Below are positions 15,368-24,067 of a DNA stretch of 64,000 nucleotides, piece after piece. The notes beneath the pieces were generated by a model. The model searched no databases. It worked only from the letters and a program-made list of their open reading frames with translations, and was not told the DNA's origin. Where the stretch lies: the NCBI GenBank assembly GCA_963718995.1, contig CAVRAP010000002.1, positions 1-64,000 of the forward strand, written 5' to 3'. The DNA comes from UBA4744 sp963718995. GTDB lineage: Bacteria > Actinomycetota > Acidimicrobiia > Spongiisociales > UBA4744. Every line of letters starts with the position of its first letter. Position 1 is the first letter of the stretch. The position numbers and the translations under genes are program-made.

Positions 15368-16897
15368 GTGACCGAACAAATCCGAGCTCTGGTTCCCGGG
15401 TGGGTCGAGTGGCTGGGTCCGCTGCTGTTCCTTCTGGCGCTGGCCGCCGTCATCGGACTCGTCCCGGTGGTCGCGGTCCGGGCTGCAGCACGGCGCATCG
15501 ACCTCGATGATCATTGGACGGAACAAGCCCGAAACGCTCATGCCGCCAGGGTGAGCATCGGCTGGGCGGTAGCGACGGTCCCGGCAGGGATCTGGCTGCT
15601 CTCGACGATCACCATCGGCCCGGTTGGATGGCTGCCTTCCTGGCTGTTCGGCCTGGGCGGAGCCGTAGCAGTGGTGCTGGTGATAGCGCGGATCGCCCGG
15701 GGGTTGGAAGGCCTCGTGTTGCGTCAACCTATACCCGGGTGGGCCATCTTCCTCAATGGGTTTCTCGTCCGGCTCCTACCGCTGGCGGCCATCATCGTGC
15801 TGGCGGTGATCGCGCCCTCGCGTTTGTCCAGCCCCTGGATGATTCTGTGGGTTCCTCTGGTGGTCACCGTGCCTCTCTCGCTCCGGTTTCAACTCGAATT
15901 CCTGGCCCGCTTCGGACTGGCAGCACCGGCGGACGAGCGATTGACCTCCATCGTCGTTGGGGCTGCTGCCCGGGCGGGAGTGGAGGTGCCGGTGGTCTCC
16001 GTTGTCGAACACCACCAGCCCAATGCGTTTGCCTTTCCGTGGCGGGGGACAGTCGCCTTCACGAGTCGGGCGGTGGCAGTGTTGACCGACGACGAGTTGG
16101 AGTCGGTCGCACTGCATGAACTCGGCCATCTGGCCGAGTCGGCCGCTGCCTCGCGAATCCGCCAGGCAACCCTGTTTGCCTGGATCCCGATCGCCGCTAT
16201 CAAGCCGGTGCTGGGTTCCATGGACACCAGTGGGGTGGCAGCCGTCGTGGTCGTCCTGATCGGTCTGGCGGCGCTGGTCCGGCGGTTCGCGACGAGGATG
16301 GAAGCTAGGTCGGATGAGCACGTGATCGCCAACCTCGATCAGTCTGAAACCTACGGCAGAGCCCTTGAGAAGATCTACCGCATCGGCCTTATCCCGGCCG
16401 TATTGCGTCGCCCCACCCACGGCCAGTTACACGAACGGCTCGAAGCGTGCGGGGTGTCTCCAGATTTCGAACCGCCGGAGCCGCCCCCGGTTCGGCCTTT
16501 GGTGCTGTCCACCGCGGCGGCGGTTCTGGTCGGGGTGGTCATCATGGTGGCCCCGCCGCTGGCCACGATCGGAGCCAATGTCTCATCAACGGCGCCTGCT
16601 CATCTGGCACTAGCCCTCGGGAATTACGAACCCTGGGCGTTCGAACGGCTCGGGCAGTTGGCCGAAGTGGACGGAGACTTGGAGGCGGCTGCTGGGTTCT
16701 ACGCTGCCGCTGTCGACGTCTCTCCGGAACCGGACCTGTTGATCAACCTCGTCTATGTCCGTTCGATTCTGGGCGATTGCGCCGACGCGGCGACTGCCAT
16801 GTCCGAACTGGTTGACAGGAACGGGACGGTGGACGATGTGGCTTTGGCTGCCGACTGGGTCGATTGGTGCCAGCAGCAGTCGGGTTATCGATCGTAG
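15368..16897 (+). CDS. M48-family zinc metalloprotease, membrane bound
   Basis: A 509-residue membrane protease of the HtpX/Ste24 type. Predicted helices lie at about residues 15-35, 58-78, 85-105 and 130-165, followed by a cytoplasmic region with the zinc motif ALHELGHLAE and a third ligand region ARSDEHV. A further helix near residue 380 leads to a C-terminal tail with tetratricopeptide-like character (LALGNYEPWAFERLGQLAEVDGDLE is the start of it, shown in part as GNYEPWAFERL). GTG 15368 is chosen over the TTG at 15320, which lies closer to the BMC operon; neither has a strong ribosome site. It is probably unrelated to the compartment. It ends 4 bp from the convergent transporter gene. Confidence 0.75.
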   Translation: MTEQIRALVPGWVEWLGPLLFLLALAAVIGLVPVVAVRAAARRIDLDDHWTEQARNAHAARVSIGWAVATVPAGIWLLSTITIGPVGWLPSWLFGLGGAVAVVLVIARIARGLEGLVLRQPIPGWAIFLNGFLVRLLPLAAIIVLAVIAPSRLSSPWMILWVPLVVTVPLSLRFQLEFLARFGLAAPADERLTSIVVGAAARAGVEVPVVSVVEHHQPNAFAFPWRGTVAFTSRAVAVLTDDELESVALHELGHLAESAAASRIRQATLFAWIPIAAIKPVLGSMDTSGVAAVVVVLIGLAALVRRFATRMEARSDEHVIANLDQSETYGRALEKIYRIGLIPAVLRRPTHGQLHERLEACGVSPDFEPPEPPPVRPLVLSTAAAVLVGVVIMVAPPLATIGANVSSTAPAHLALALGNYEPWAFERLGQLAEVDGDLEAAAGFYAAAVDVSPEPDLLINLVYVRSILGDCADAATAMSELVDRNGTVDDVALAADWVDWCQQQSGYRS

Positions 16898-16901
16898 GGG
16901 C

Positions 16902-17519
16902 CTATTCGATTTCGGCCGCTTCTTCCCAATTCTCCCGAGCTTCGTTAGCGGCCGCCACCGCGACGATCAACGCCGCAGCCGGGTCCGCCCACCACCACCC
17001 CGCCACGGCATTCAGAGCAAGACCGATGAGGGTGGCGGTAGCCAGGAAGCCGTCGAGCAGGGTCATCGTTGCCTCCGACCGCAGAGGTTCCGAATCCAGC
17101 TGTTCGGCGGTGGCGCGTTTCACGCGAGCCAATCCAAACATCACGGCCGCAGCCAGCACGAGGTAGGCGATGCCCCACGGCGACTCATCCGGGCGGCGCC
17201 CGCTGGTCAGGTCACTGATCGCCACCAGGGCCAACGCCACCGCCAGCACCCCGAACGCGATGCCCACCAATCGCAAAGCCAACCGGGTGCGGTGGGGACG
17301 GTCGGTTTCGTGTCCGGGTATCAGGTGCCAGACAACCACCAGAGAGGCGAAGACCTCCACCACAGACACCGCCCCAAAACCGATCAAAGCGAGCGACGAG
17401 GCCACGGCACCCAAAGCCAGAGTTAGTGCAGCTTCGCCGACGTTCCACGCGATCGTTCCATATTCGAGACGCAATGCCCGTCGCTGGAGGCGGGGGCGAT
17501 CAGCTGGTGGAGTAGTCAT
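16902..17519 (-). CDS. Cation-diffusion-facilitator-like membrane protein
   Basis: A 205-residue protein with five or six predicted helices resembling the transmembrane part of CDF cation efflux proteins: an N-terminal RRALRLEYGTIAWNVGEA segment, SSLALIGFGAVSVVEVFAS, and a later block SEATMTLLDGFLATATLIG matching the conserved DxxxD-like helix region. The cytoplasmic C-terminal domain of full CDFs is missing, so it is a short form. ATG 17519 is chosen over an upstream start that adds a Cys-rich stretch. It probably moves a divalent metal outward; the ion is unknown. It is convergent with the M48 gene and divergent from the MFS gene. Confidence 0.7.
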   Translation of the reverse strand: MTTPPADRPRLQRRALRLEYGTIAWNVGEAALTLALGAVASSLALIGFGAVSVVEVFASLVVVWHLIPGHETDRPHRTRLALRLVGIAFGVLAVALALVAISDLTSGRRPDESPWGIAYLVLAAAVMFGLARVKRATAEQLDSEPLRSEATMTLLDGFLATATLIGLALNAVAGWWWADPAAALIVAVAAANEARENWEEAAEIE

Positions 17520-17579
17520 ACAGCAGCATGATGGCACGCAGAACGCGAAAGCCCGTTTGCCTTCTTGGCATCACTAGGA

Positions 17580-17594
17580 ACATCATGATGATGT
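17580..17594. promoter_or_regulatory. Palindrome between CDF-like and MFS genes
   Basis: ACATCA-TGA-TGATGT, a 6-bp inverted repeat with a 3-bp centre, lies in the 90-bp divergent gap, 16 bp before the MFS start. A regulator operator is possible, but no regulator gene is adjacent and it could be chance. Confidence 0.3.
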
Positions 17595-17609
17595 CAGAAC
17601 GGGAAGGGC

Positions 17610-18968
17610 ATGCCACCAGGACGAAGCGGAATGCAGACGTTCTTCGTTGTGTGGATCGGCCAACTCGTCTCCGTAGTCGGCTCAAACCTGACCGGGTTTG
17701 GGCTCGCCGTGTGGATGTACCTGGAAACCGATTCGGTCACGCTTCTCGCCCTGATCATGCTCGCCTCCACCCTGCCGGGGATTGTGATCGGTCCTTTCGC
17801 CGGAGCCCTCGTCGATCGTTTTGACCGTCGCAAGGTGATGCTGATCAGCGACGCCACTGCGGGCTTCGCCACCTTTGTCGTTGCGGTGCTCTTCTTCACC
17901 GATGCGCTGGAGCTGTGGCACATCTATGTGATGGCCACCATCGGGTCGGTGGCGAATGCTTTCCAGGAACCTGCCTACACGGCCTCGGTCCCGCTACTGG
18001 TCCCGAAGAAACACCTGGGGCGCGCCAACGGCCTCGTACAGATGGGCCAGGCTATCGGGACTCTGGTGGCGCCGGTACTGGCCGGCCTGCTCGTCGCCAC
18101 CACCGGGTTGTGGGGGGTGCTGCTGGCCGACGGAGCCACCTTCGTCGTTGCGGTGACCACTCTGGCGTTGGTCCGGATCCCACGGCCGTTGGCCGCCCGG
18201 GACCTTGCCGGAGGCTTGTGGGGACAGGTTGTCGAGGGTTGGCAGTGGTTGCGAGCCAGATCCGGGCTCTTTGGGTTCATGCTCGTTGCGGCAGGCGTCA
18301 ACTTCCTGTTGGGCTTCATGAGTGTCTTGTTCATTCCCCTCTACCTCAGCTTCACGAACGAGGTGGTGCTCGGTACGGCCATGTCGGTGCTCGGAGTGGG
18401 GATGCTGGTTGGCAGCCTGGCTATGGGCATATGGGGCGGGCCCAAGCGGCGAGTCAACGGCATGCTCGTGGGGATCGGCCTGGGCGGCGTGCTGGTTGCC
18501 ACCATGGGCGTGGATGATTCCGTGTTCATCGTGACGGCTGCCGGGTTTGTGCTGATGGCAACCGTGGGGATTGTGAACGGCACCAGCCAGGCCCTGTGGC
18601 AGATCAAAGTACCCCCGGAGATCCAGGGGCGCACGTTCTCCGTGCGAAGGATGCTGGCACAGTTCGCCATCCCGGTTGCGTACCTGGCGGCCGGGCCGCT
18701 CGCCGATCGCGTCTTCGAACCGCTGCTGGCTCCCGGGGGCGGTCTGGCCGAATCGGTTGGGTCGGTCATCGGGACCGGACCGGGTCGGGGGATCGGCCTC
18801 ATGTTCATCGTGATGGGACTCGGAACCGTGATCCTCGCGTTGGTTGCGTACGCCAGTCCGGCGATCCGCAACCTCGAAGCTGATCTTCCCGACATGATTC
18901 CCGAAGAACCGACGCTTGATCAAGGCATGGTCGCTGAGGCGACTCTGATGGCCGCTCCTGAATCCTGA
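17610..18968 (+). CDS. Major facilitator superfamily transporter (drug-efflux type)
   Basis: A 452-residue, 12-helix permease. After helix 2 it has the MFS motif A equivalent ALVDRFDRRKVML, and the second half repeats the fold (FGFMLVAAGVNFLLGF onwards). The overall pattern, including FQEPAYTASVPLLVPKKHLGRAN, matches the MFS_3 group of macrolide/tetracycline-type exporters and enterobactin exporters. ATG 17610 follows a GGGAAGG site. The hydrophilic tail (about 40 residues) is acidic. It is transcribed alone; the substrate is unknown. Confidence 0.87.
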   Translation: MPPGRSGMQTFFVVWIGQLVSVVGSNLTGFGLAVWMYLETDSVTLLALIMLASTLPGIVIGPFAGALVDRFDRRKVMLISDATAGFATFVVAVLFFTDALELWHIYVMATIGSVANAFQEPAYTASVPLLVPKKHLGRANGLVQMGQAIGTLVAPVLAGLLVATTGLWGVLLADGATFVVAVTTLALVRIPRPLAARDLAGGLWGQVVEGWQWLRARSGLFGFMLVAAGVNFLLGFMSVLFIPLYLSFTNEVVLGTAMSVLGVGMLVGSLAMGIWGGPKRRVNGMLVGIGLGGVLVATMGVDDSVFIVTAAGFVLMATVGIVNGTSQALWQIKVPPEIQGRTFSVRRMLAQFAIPVAYLAAGPLADRVFEPLLAPGGGLAESVGSVIGTGPGRGIGLMFIVMGLGTVILALVAYASPAIRNLEADLPDMIPEEPTLDQGMVAEATLMAAPES

Positions 18969-19047
18969 ACCTCACCCGGGCGGTCGCCGGGCGTCATGCC
19001 GGGAGCGAGACACCTAACCTGGCCGGGCAGCGGCAGCGGGGTTTGCA

Positions 19048-19614
19048 ATGATCGACATCCTGGCGGCCTTCGGGTTGTCCTCGTCGGCCGGACTCAACGC
19101 CTATCTCCCGATTCTCATCACCGGGTTGCTGGCCCGCTACACCGATCTCCTGACCCTGTCCGAACCGTGGAACGCCCTCGAGCAGCCATGGGTGCTGCTC
19201 GTCATTGCCGTGTTGCTGCTCATCGAGATCGCAGCCGACAAGATTCCGATCATCGACACGTTCAACGACATCACCCAGTCACTCATTCGGCCGGCGGCGG
19301 GCGCCGTTCTCTTCGCTGCCTCGAGCAATGCCATCAGTGATCTCAACACCGGTGTGGCGCTGGTGCTCGGTTTGCTCGTGGCCGGAGGTGTCTCAACCGC
19401 CAAGACGGTTGCCCGGCCCGTCATTACGGCAACAACCGCCGGGACCGGGAACGCAATAGTCAGCGCCGGTGAGGACGCCGTGGCAGCAGTCGTGGCCGTC
19501 ACCGCCATTGTGATTCCCGTCGTCTCCGCCGTGTTCGCGGTTCTGGTGATCACCGTGCTCGTCTGGTTCATTGCGCGACGAAGCCACAAACGCACGGATC
19601 TCTTGGAACGGTGA
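19048..19614 (+). CDS. DUF4126 family membrane protein
   Basis: A 188-residue, mostly hydrophobic protein of unknown function. It opens with AAFGLSSSAGLNAYLPILITGLL, the family hallmark (Gly, Asn, Ala, Tyr in helix 1), and has IEIAADKIPIIDTFNDITQ, another conserved block with charged residues between helices. Four to five helices are predicted. The family is widespread in actinobacteria and proteobacteria without a known role. It lies alone between an MFS transporter and a convergent esterase gene. Confidence 0.8.
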   Translation: MIDILAAFGLSSSAGLNAYLPILITGLLARYTDLLTLSEPWNALEQPWVLLVIAVLLLIEIAADKIPIIDTFNDITQSLIRPAAGAVLFAASSNAISDLNTGVALVLGLLVAGGVSTAKTVARPVITATTAGTGNAIVSAGEDAVAAVVAVTAIVIPVVSAVFAVLVITVLVWFIARRSHKRTDLLER

Positions 19615-19630
19615 CCGGGGTGTCGGCCCG

Positions 19631-20620
19631 TCAGCCCGAGATGGTTTGGACTATCTCCACGACCACCGTTCCGTCCGTCAGAGGATCGACCACCGACGTG
19701 TGCGTGCCGTCCTTGACGACGGTCAATGCAACGTCGTAGCCGGCCTGGTCGAGATCGTCATAGAGCGAGACTGAGAAACCAACGGGGGCCAGAAGGTCCA
19801 GCTCGCCGTGGACCAGACGGACGACCAGATTGGGGTTCTCGCCGATGTAGGTGAAAGGGTTGCCAGCTTCCCAGGGCGTCGAGTTCTCGGCCCGATCGGT
19901 GCCGAAAAAGATCCCCATGAGGGGGTCGAGCAGGTCGGTATCGTACGGTCCGGCTACCCCGACAAACGCATCGGGTAGGCCATCGGCGAACCCGGCGATG
20001 CACTCCCCTTCGAACGAGTCACCGGCGAGCGCGGTCACGGCACCGATATGAGCTCCTGCCGAGTAGCCGACGACAGTCACAGAATCGCTGTCCCCTCCGA
20101 ACGCCGGGGCAAATTCGCGGGCGAATCGCACAGCGCAGGAGGCGTCTTCGAAGGTCATCGGATAGCCGCCTCCTTGCAGGGCAAGTCGGTACGGAGCATT
20201 GAAGACCACGGCCCCGGCGGCCGCCAACGCTTCTGCGAGGGGGGCGATGTCGGCGGGGCTGCCCCCGACCCATCCGCCACCGTGAAACAGGACAACCGTC
20301 GGATACCTGCCGGGTGTCGCCGGCGCGATCACGTCCATCATCAATGACGAGGTGAAGGGCACATCTTCGGTCGTGAGCACTGCGCCGTCGGCACTGAGCA
20401 GGGTCGACCCCGTCACCGGCATCGAAGTGGTCGTAGTGGCCAGACTTGTACTGGTCGTCGTAGCAACGGTCGTCGTGGTGGATGCAGTCGTCGTCGGTGC
20501 AGCTGTGCTGGTCGGCACACTGGCGGCCGAACCAACCTGCTCGTCCGTGACGGAGGTCCGGCCACAGGCAGCCAGGATCAGCGCAAGCACAACAACGAGC
20601 AGGGGTACAGGAGATCTCAT
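19631..20620 (-). CDS. Secreted lipoprotein esterase, alpha/beta hydrolase fold
   Basis: A 329-residue lipoprotein: signal peptide with lipobox LAAC (Cys about residue 19), then a 50-residue Thr/Ser/Ala-rich linker that is probably extended or glycosylated, then an alpha/beta hydrolase of the BD-FAE/HSL type. The oxyanion motif is LFHGGGWVGG, the nucleophile elbow is GYSAGAH, and the acid and base are in HGELDLLAP and DGTHTSV. It likely hydrolyses an ester substrate outside the membrane. ATG 20620 is preferred because it starts the signal peptide, although the frame is open to 20833. It lies downstream of pgl on the same strand, 22 bp away. Confidence 0.85.
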   Translation of the reverse strand: MRSPVPLLVVVLALILAACGRTSVTDEQVGSAASVPTSTAAPTTTASTTTTVATTTSTSLATTTTSMPVTGSTLLSADGAVLTTEDVPFTSSLMMDVIAPATPGRYPTVVLFHGGGWVGGSPADIAPLAEALAAAGAVVFNAPYRLALQGGGYPMTFEDASCAVRFAREFAPAFGGDSDSVTVVGYSAGAHIGAVTALAGDSFEGECIAGFADGLPDAFVGVAGPYDTDLLDPLMGIFFGTDRAENSTPWEAGNPFTYIGENPNLVVRLVHGELDLLAPVGFSVSLYDDLDQAGYDVALTVVKDGTHTSVVDPLTDGTVVVEIVQTISG

Positions 20621-20642
20621 TCCGGCCGAGTGTACGTTCCGA

Positions 20643-21365
20643 TCAGACGTATTCGACCGGGTAGTCCCCGAGATCGGCGGCAGCCGCCCGATCAACGAGC
20701 CAGGTGATGGAGGCCGCCCCGACCATGACCCTGCGGGCAGGTAGAGCCGGGGTTTCATCACCAATGAGGATGCGGGCCAAGGGGGCCGCCTTGCCACTGC
20801 CGGAGGCAAGGAAGATGATGTCCCGGGCAGCATGCAACAACGGCAGGGTGGCCGTGAGCCGCCAGTCGTCCTTGGCGGGGACCCAGTTGGCGACGAACCA
20901 ACGGTCGGTTACGTCGAGGGCATCCGTGCCGGGGAACAACGAGGCGGTATGGCCGTCTTCGCCGATGCCGAGCAGTACGACGTCGGGATGCGGGACTCCG
21001 TTGACTTCAGGCAGCAATTCGAGCAACGTCTGCTCATAGTGCGCGGCGGCCTCGTGGGGATCCCCGTCGGGAGCCCAGGGAACGGGATGAACGTGGGCCG
21101 GGACCCTGTCGAGCAATGTGTCACGAACCATCCGCATGTTGTTGTCGGCATGATCCGGGGCTACCCACCGCTCGTCGCCGACCCAAGCATGGACGGAATC
21201 CCAGTCGACCTCCTCCTGGAGGAGGCGCGTATAGGTCGTGCGCGGCGTGCTGCCACCTGCCAGACCGAGTGTGGCCCGACCAGGGACACCCTTCAGGAGA
21301 TGGGCGATGGTCGAGGCGGCGATGTCGGCGATATCGTCGGGACCGTCGAGCACTCGAACTCTCAT
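20643..21365 (-). CDS. pgl: 6-phosphogluconolactonase
   Basis: Hydrolyses 6-phosphoglucono-lactone in the oxidative pentose phosphate pathway. 240 residues with the DevB/NagB-like signatures GLAGGSTPRTTY (about residue 33), the GDERWVAPDHADNN motif, DVVLLGIGEDGHTASLFPG (catalytic His region) and ASGSGKAAPL. ATG 21365 starts directly at the family N-terminus; no strong ribosome site is seen. It is divergent from the hydrolase at 21478. No zwf or gnd is adjacent. Confidence 0.94.
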   Translation of the reverse strand: MRVRVLDGPDDIADIAASTIAHLLKGVPGRATLGLAGGSTPRTTYTRLLQEEVDWDSVHAWVGDERWVAPDHADNNMRMVRDTLLDRVPAHVHPVPWAPDGDPHEAAAHYEQTLLELLPEVNGVPHPDVVLLGIGEDGHTASLFPGTDALDVTDRWFVANWVPAKDDWRLTATLPLLHAARDIIFLASGSGKAAPLARILIGDETPALPARRVMVGAASITWLVDRAAAADLGDYPVEYV

Positions 21366-21477
21366 GGCGGAGAAGCCTAAACCCGCCCCGCAGCTTTCTG
21401 CCGCCTTCTCGCCACTCCTCGGCCGGGCCATCTGGCATAGACTCGAGCTCTCGACCGGAGGATTTCTCATCGGCGAC

Positions 21478-22122
21478 GTGAAGATTGCATGGCGACCCGA
21501 CCAGACCGTTACCGGTCGGCTGGCCGGCCCCGCCCGGCCTTCGCTCCCTAGCGTGCTGCTGGCTCACGGGGCAGGCGCCGGTCAGGACCATCCCGGAGTT
21601 GCCGGAATTCGCGATCGTCTTGCCGGAGCAGGCGTCCAGGTATTGACCTTCAACTATCCATACACCGAGGCGGGCAAGCGGCGTCCTGACGCTCAACCAA
21701 CGCTCCTGGATTGCCACAGAGCAGCTCTTGCATGGCTGCTGGCCAAAGCGGGCGGTGATGTCGTTCTCGCCGGACGGTCGATGGGGGGACGGATGGGAAG
21801 CTATCTGGCGGCCGAGGGAGCCCCCGTCCGGGGTCTGGTTTTCTACGCCTATCCGCTCCACCCGGCCGGGAAGCCCAACCGGCTCCGGGTCGAGCATCTG
21901 GCAGATATTGTCGCTCCGATGTTGTTCTTCTCCGGCACCAGGGACTCGCTGGCCCGGGTGGAACTCATCGAAGAACATCTGCGACCTCTGCCCAACGCCA
22001 CGATCGAGCTCATCGACGATGCCGACCACTCCTTCAGGGTTCCGAAACGCACCGGGCGCACGTTTGAGGAGGTCCTCGATGCGGTCGCGGCGCGTACGAT
22101 CGAGTGGTTGGAGCGGTTGTAG
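21478..22122 (+). CDS. Alpha/beta hydrolase (dienelactone-hydrolase-like, TEX30/KANSL3 group)
   Basis: A 214-residue cytosolic hydrolase. Oxyanion region LLAHGAGAGQDHPG, nucleophile AGRSMGGRMG, catalytic acid in FFSGTRDSLA and His in DADHSFRVP, with the spacing of the short hydrolases annotated as KANL3/TEX30-like. The substrate is unknown. GTG 21478 is chosen because the preceding in-frame ATG at 21364 lies on the pgl start codon and adds a non-conserved stretch; a GGAGG at 21456 is rather far away. The gene ends before a strong hairpin. Confidence 0.75.
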   Translation: MKIAWRPDQTVTGRLAGPARPSLPSVLLAHGAGAGQDHPGVAGIRDRLAGAGVQVLTFNYPYTEAGKRRPDAQPTLLDCHRAALAWLLAKAGGDVVLAGRSMGGRMGSYLAAEGAPVRGLVFYAYPLHPAGKPNRLRVEHLADIVAPMLFFSGTRDSLARVELIEEHLRPLPNATIELIDDADHSFRVPKRTGRTFEEVLDAVAARTIEWLERL

Positions 22123-22152
22123 CGTTCTGGTGGTGGGAACGATCCCCCCTCC

Positions 22153-22176
22153 GGTTTGGCTCTTTCGAGCCAAACC
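22153..22176. terminator. Bidirectional intrinsic terminator hairpin
   Basis: A perfect 10-bp stem (GGTTTGGCTC / GAGCCAAACC) with a TTTC loop lies between two convergent genes. There is no T-tract, as is usual in high-GC actinobacteria. It can serve both directions. Confidence 0.75.
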
Positions 22177-22234
22177 ACCTCCCCCCAACCCGGCTCCGGC
22201 TTCGCATGCGCCTTAGGGGGGAGGACGATGGCCG

Positions 22235-22681
22235 CTACTCCTCAGCCTCGATCGCCTTGACCTTGTTGAGGCGGCGAAGGTGGCGCTCCTCGCCGGTGAA
22301 ACGGGCCAACAAGAACGCCGTCGCCACTTCTTCGGCGAGGGCCGGGCCGATGACCCGGCTGCCGACGGCCAGCACGTTGGCGTCGTCATGTTCGACGGAT
22401 TGATGGGCGGTATAGGTGTCGTGGGCCAATACCGCCCGCACGCCTTTGATTTTGTTGGCGGCGATGGCCGCTCCCGCCCCCGACCCGCACACGAGCACGC
22501 CACGATCTGCCCGGCCCTCTCGCACAGCCCGCCCGACGGCGGCGGCGTAGTCCGGGTAGTCGACCGGCGACTCAGAATGAGTCCCCATGTCGAGGATGGC
22601 GTACCCGTGGTCGGCCAGCAGTTTGGCCAGGTCTTCTTTGAGCTGGAAACCAGCGTGGTCGGCTCCGATGGCGACTCGCAC
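22235..22681 (-). CDS. rpiB: Ribose-5-phosphate isomerase B, housekeeping copy
   Basis: Interconverts ribose-5-phosphate and ribulose-5-phosphate. 148 residues with GADHAGFQLKE (Asp/His pair), the catalytic Cys in GVLVCGSGAGAAIAANK, and HDDANVLAVGSR. Unlike the BMC copy at 9771 it has the catalytic Cys and no N-terminal targeting helix, so this is the likely cytosolic pentose-phosphate enzyme. ATG 22681 is divergent from murA. Confidence 0.93.
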   Translation of the reverse strand: MRVAIGADHAGFQLKEDLAKLLADHGYAILDMGTHSESPVDYPDYAAAVGRAVREGRADRGVLVCGSGAGAAIAANKIKGVRAVLAHDTYTAHQSVEHDDANVLAVGSRVIGPALAEEVATAFLLARFTGEERHLRRLNKVKAIEAEE

Positions 22682-22761
22682 GTTCTCTCCTCGGTGTCGT
22701 CCGGCACTCGCAGGGTAGCTGCACCATCTCGTGGACGGATGGCGTCATCGTCCGTCCGGTG

Positions 22762-22791
22762 CTGAGAAACACGCAGTTCCGAACGTACAAT
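22762..22791 (+). promoter_or_regulatory. murA promoter, leaderless
   Basis: CTGAGA (22762-22767), an 18-bp spacer, TACAAT (22786-22791). The ATG of murA starts 7 bases after the -10 box and no ribosome-binding site is present, so transcription probably starts on the A of the start codon. Confidence 0.55.
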
Positions 22792-22798
22792 CTGCCCT

Positions 22799-24067
22799 AT
22801 GGAGGAGATCGTCGTCATCGGTGGCCAACCCTTGAAGGGGTCCGTTGCGGTGCTGGGCGCCAAGAACGCCGTCCTCAAGCAGATGGTGGCCATGTTGCTG
22901 GCCCCCGGCACACACCATCTGCATAACGTCCCCGGGATTCTCGATGTTGCCTTGATGGGGAGCGTGCTCGAACACATCGGTGCCACGTGTTCTTTCGATG
23001 GCCACGAGCTCACGGTTGAGGTACCCGACGAATTACGTCCTGAAGCTCCGCTCGATCTGGTCCGTCAGATGCGTGCTTCGATCGTCGTTCTCGGACCGTT
23101 GCTGGCTCGCGGGGGCGTGGCCCGGGTGGCGTTCCCGGGTGGAGACGATCTGGGAGCGCGGCCTATCGATATGCATATTGACGGGCTGAGGAAGATGGGT
23201 GCCGAGTTCGAACTGGAACACGGGGTGCTCATCGGCAGGGCCCCAGGCGGACTGGTCGGGACCGAGATTGGCCTTGAGTTCCCAAGTGTCGGGGCAACCG
23301 AAAATGTGCTGTTGGGCGCAGTGTTGGCGAGCGGGGAAACCACCGTCCACAACGCCGCCCGCGAACCCGAGATCGAGGACCTGGCTGCTTTCTTGGAGAA
23401 GATGGGTGCCCGGATTGACGGTGCCGGTACCTCGACCATCACCGTCGAGGGTGTTGAAGGCCTGCAGCCGACCACCCATGAAGTCCTGGCCGACCGACTC
23501 GAAGCAGGAACGTTTGCGGTGGCAGGAGCCATCACCGGCGGTGAGGTTCGGATTGAGCGATGCGTTCCGGATCACCTGCGGATGGAGCTTCGAAAACTCG
23601 AAGACGCCGGTTGTGTCGTCGAGCGGGGCGACGACTGGTTCACCGTCGCCGGTCCGGATCGACCGAAACCGGTTGATTTTGCAACACTTCCATTTCCAGG
23701 TTTCCACACCGACATGCAGCCGCAGATGGTCGCGCTCCTCAGCGTCGCCTCCGGCACGTCGGTCATCACCGAGAACATCTACGACGCTCGATTTCGCTAT
23801 GCGGGTGAGCTGATGCGGATGGGCGCCGATATCACCATTGAGTGGCAGCATGCCGTGATCCGCGGGGTCGAGAAGCTCTCGGGGTGTCCGGTCATCGCTC
23901 CGGACATCCGCGCCGGGGCTTCTCTGGTGCTTGCAGCGTTGCGGGCCGAAGGCGAAACGGTGATCGGGGACGTGCAGCACATCGATCGGGGCTACGAGGA
24001 CTTTGTCGGGCGGCTGCAATCGCTCGGGGGGCGCCTCGAACGCCGGCCGGCCGATGCCGGGACGTAA
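22799..24067 (+). CDS. murA: UDP-N-acetylglucosamine 1-carboxyvinyltransferase
   Basis: First committed step of peptidoglycan synthesis: transfers enolpyruvate from PEP to UDP-GlcNAc. 422 residues covering both domains of the EPSP-synthase fold. The N-terminal GAKNAVLKQMV has the conserved Lys/Asn, and FPGFHTDMQPQ and IYDARFRYAGEL are C-terminal signatures. In the active-site loop PGGDDLGARP the usual Cys is Asp116, as in Mycobacterium tuberculosis MurA, where this change makes the enzyme insensitive to fosfomycin. Leaderless start at ATG 22799. Its end overlaps the SpoIID-type gene by 14 bp. Confidence 0.95.
   Translation: MEEIVVIGGQPLKGSVAVLGAKNAVLKQMVAMLLAPGTHHLHNVPGILDVALMGSVLEHIGATCSFDGHELTVEVPDELRPEAPLDLVRQMRASIVVLGPLLARGGVARVAFPGGDDLGARPIDMHIDGLRKMGAEFELEHGVLIGRAPGGLVGTEIGLEFPSVGATENVLLGAVLASGETTVHNAAREPEIEDLAAFLEKMGARIDGAGTSTITVEGVEGLQPTTHEVLADRLEAGTFAVAGAITGGEVRIERCVPDHLRMELRKLEDAGCVVERGDDWFTVAGPDRPKPVDFATLPFPGFHTDMQPQMVALLSVASGTSVITENIYDARFRYAGELMRMGADITIEWQHAVIRGVEKLSGCPVIAPDIRAGASLVLAALRAEGETVIGDVQHIDRGYEDFVGRLQSLGGRLERRPADAGT

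Noticed and set aside
15368..16897. M48 protease as part of the microcompartment operon
   Set aside because: It follows the last shell gene on the same strand, but it is a membrane protease with no targeting helix and no known BMC link; adjacency alone is weak.
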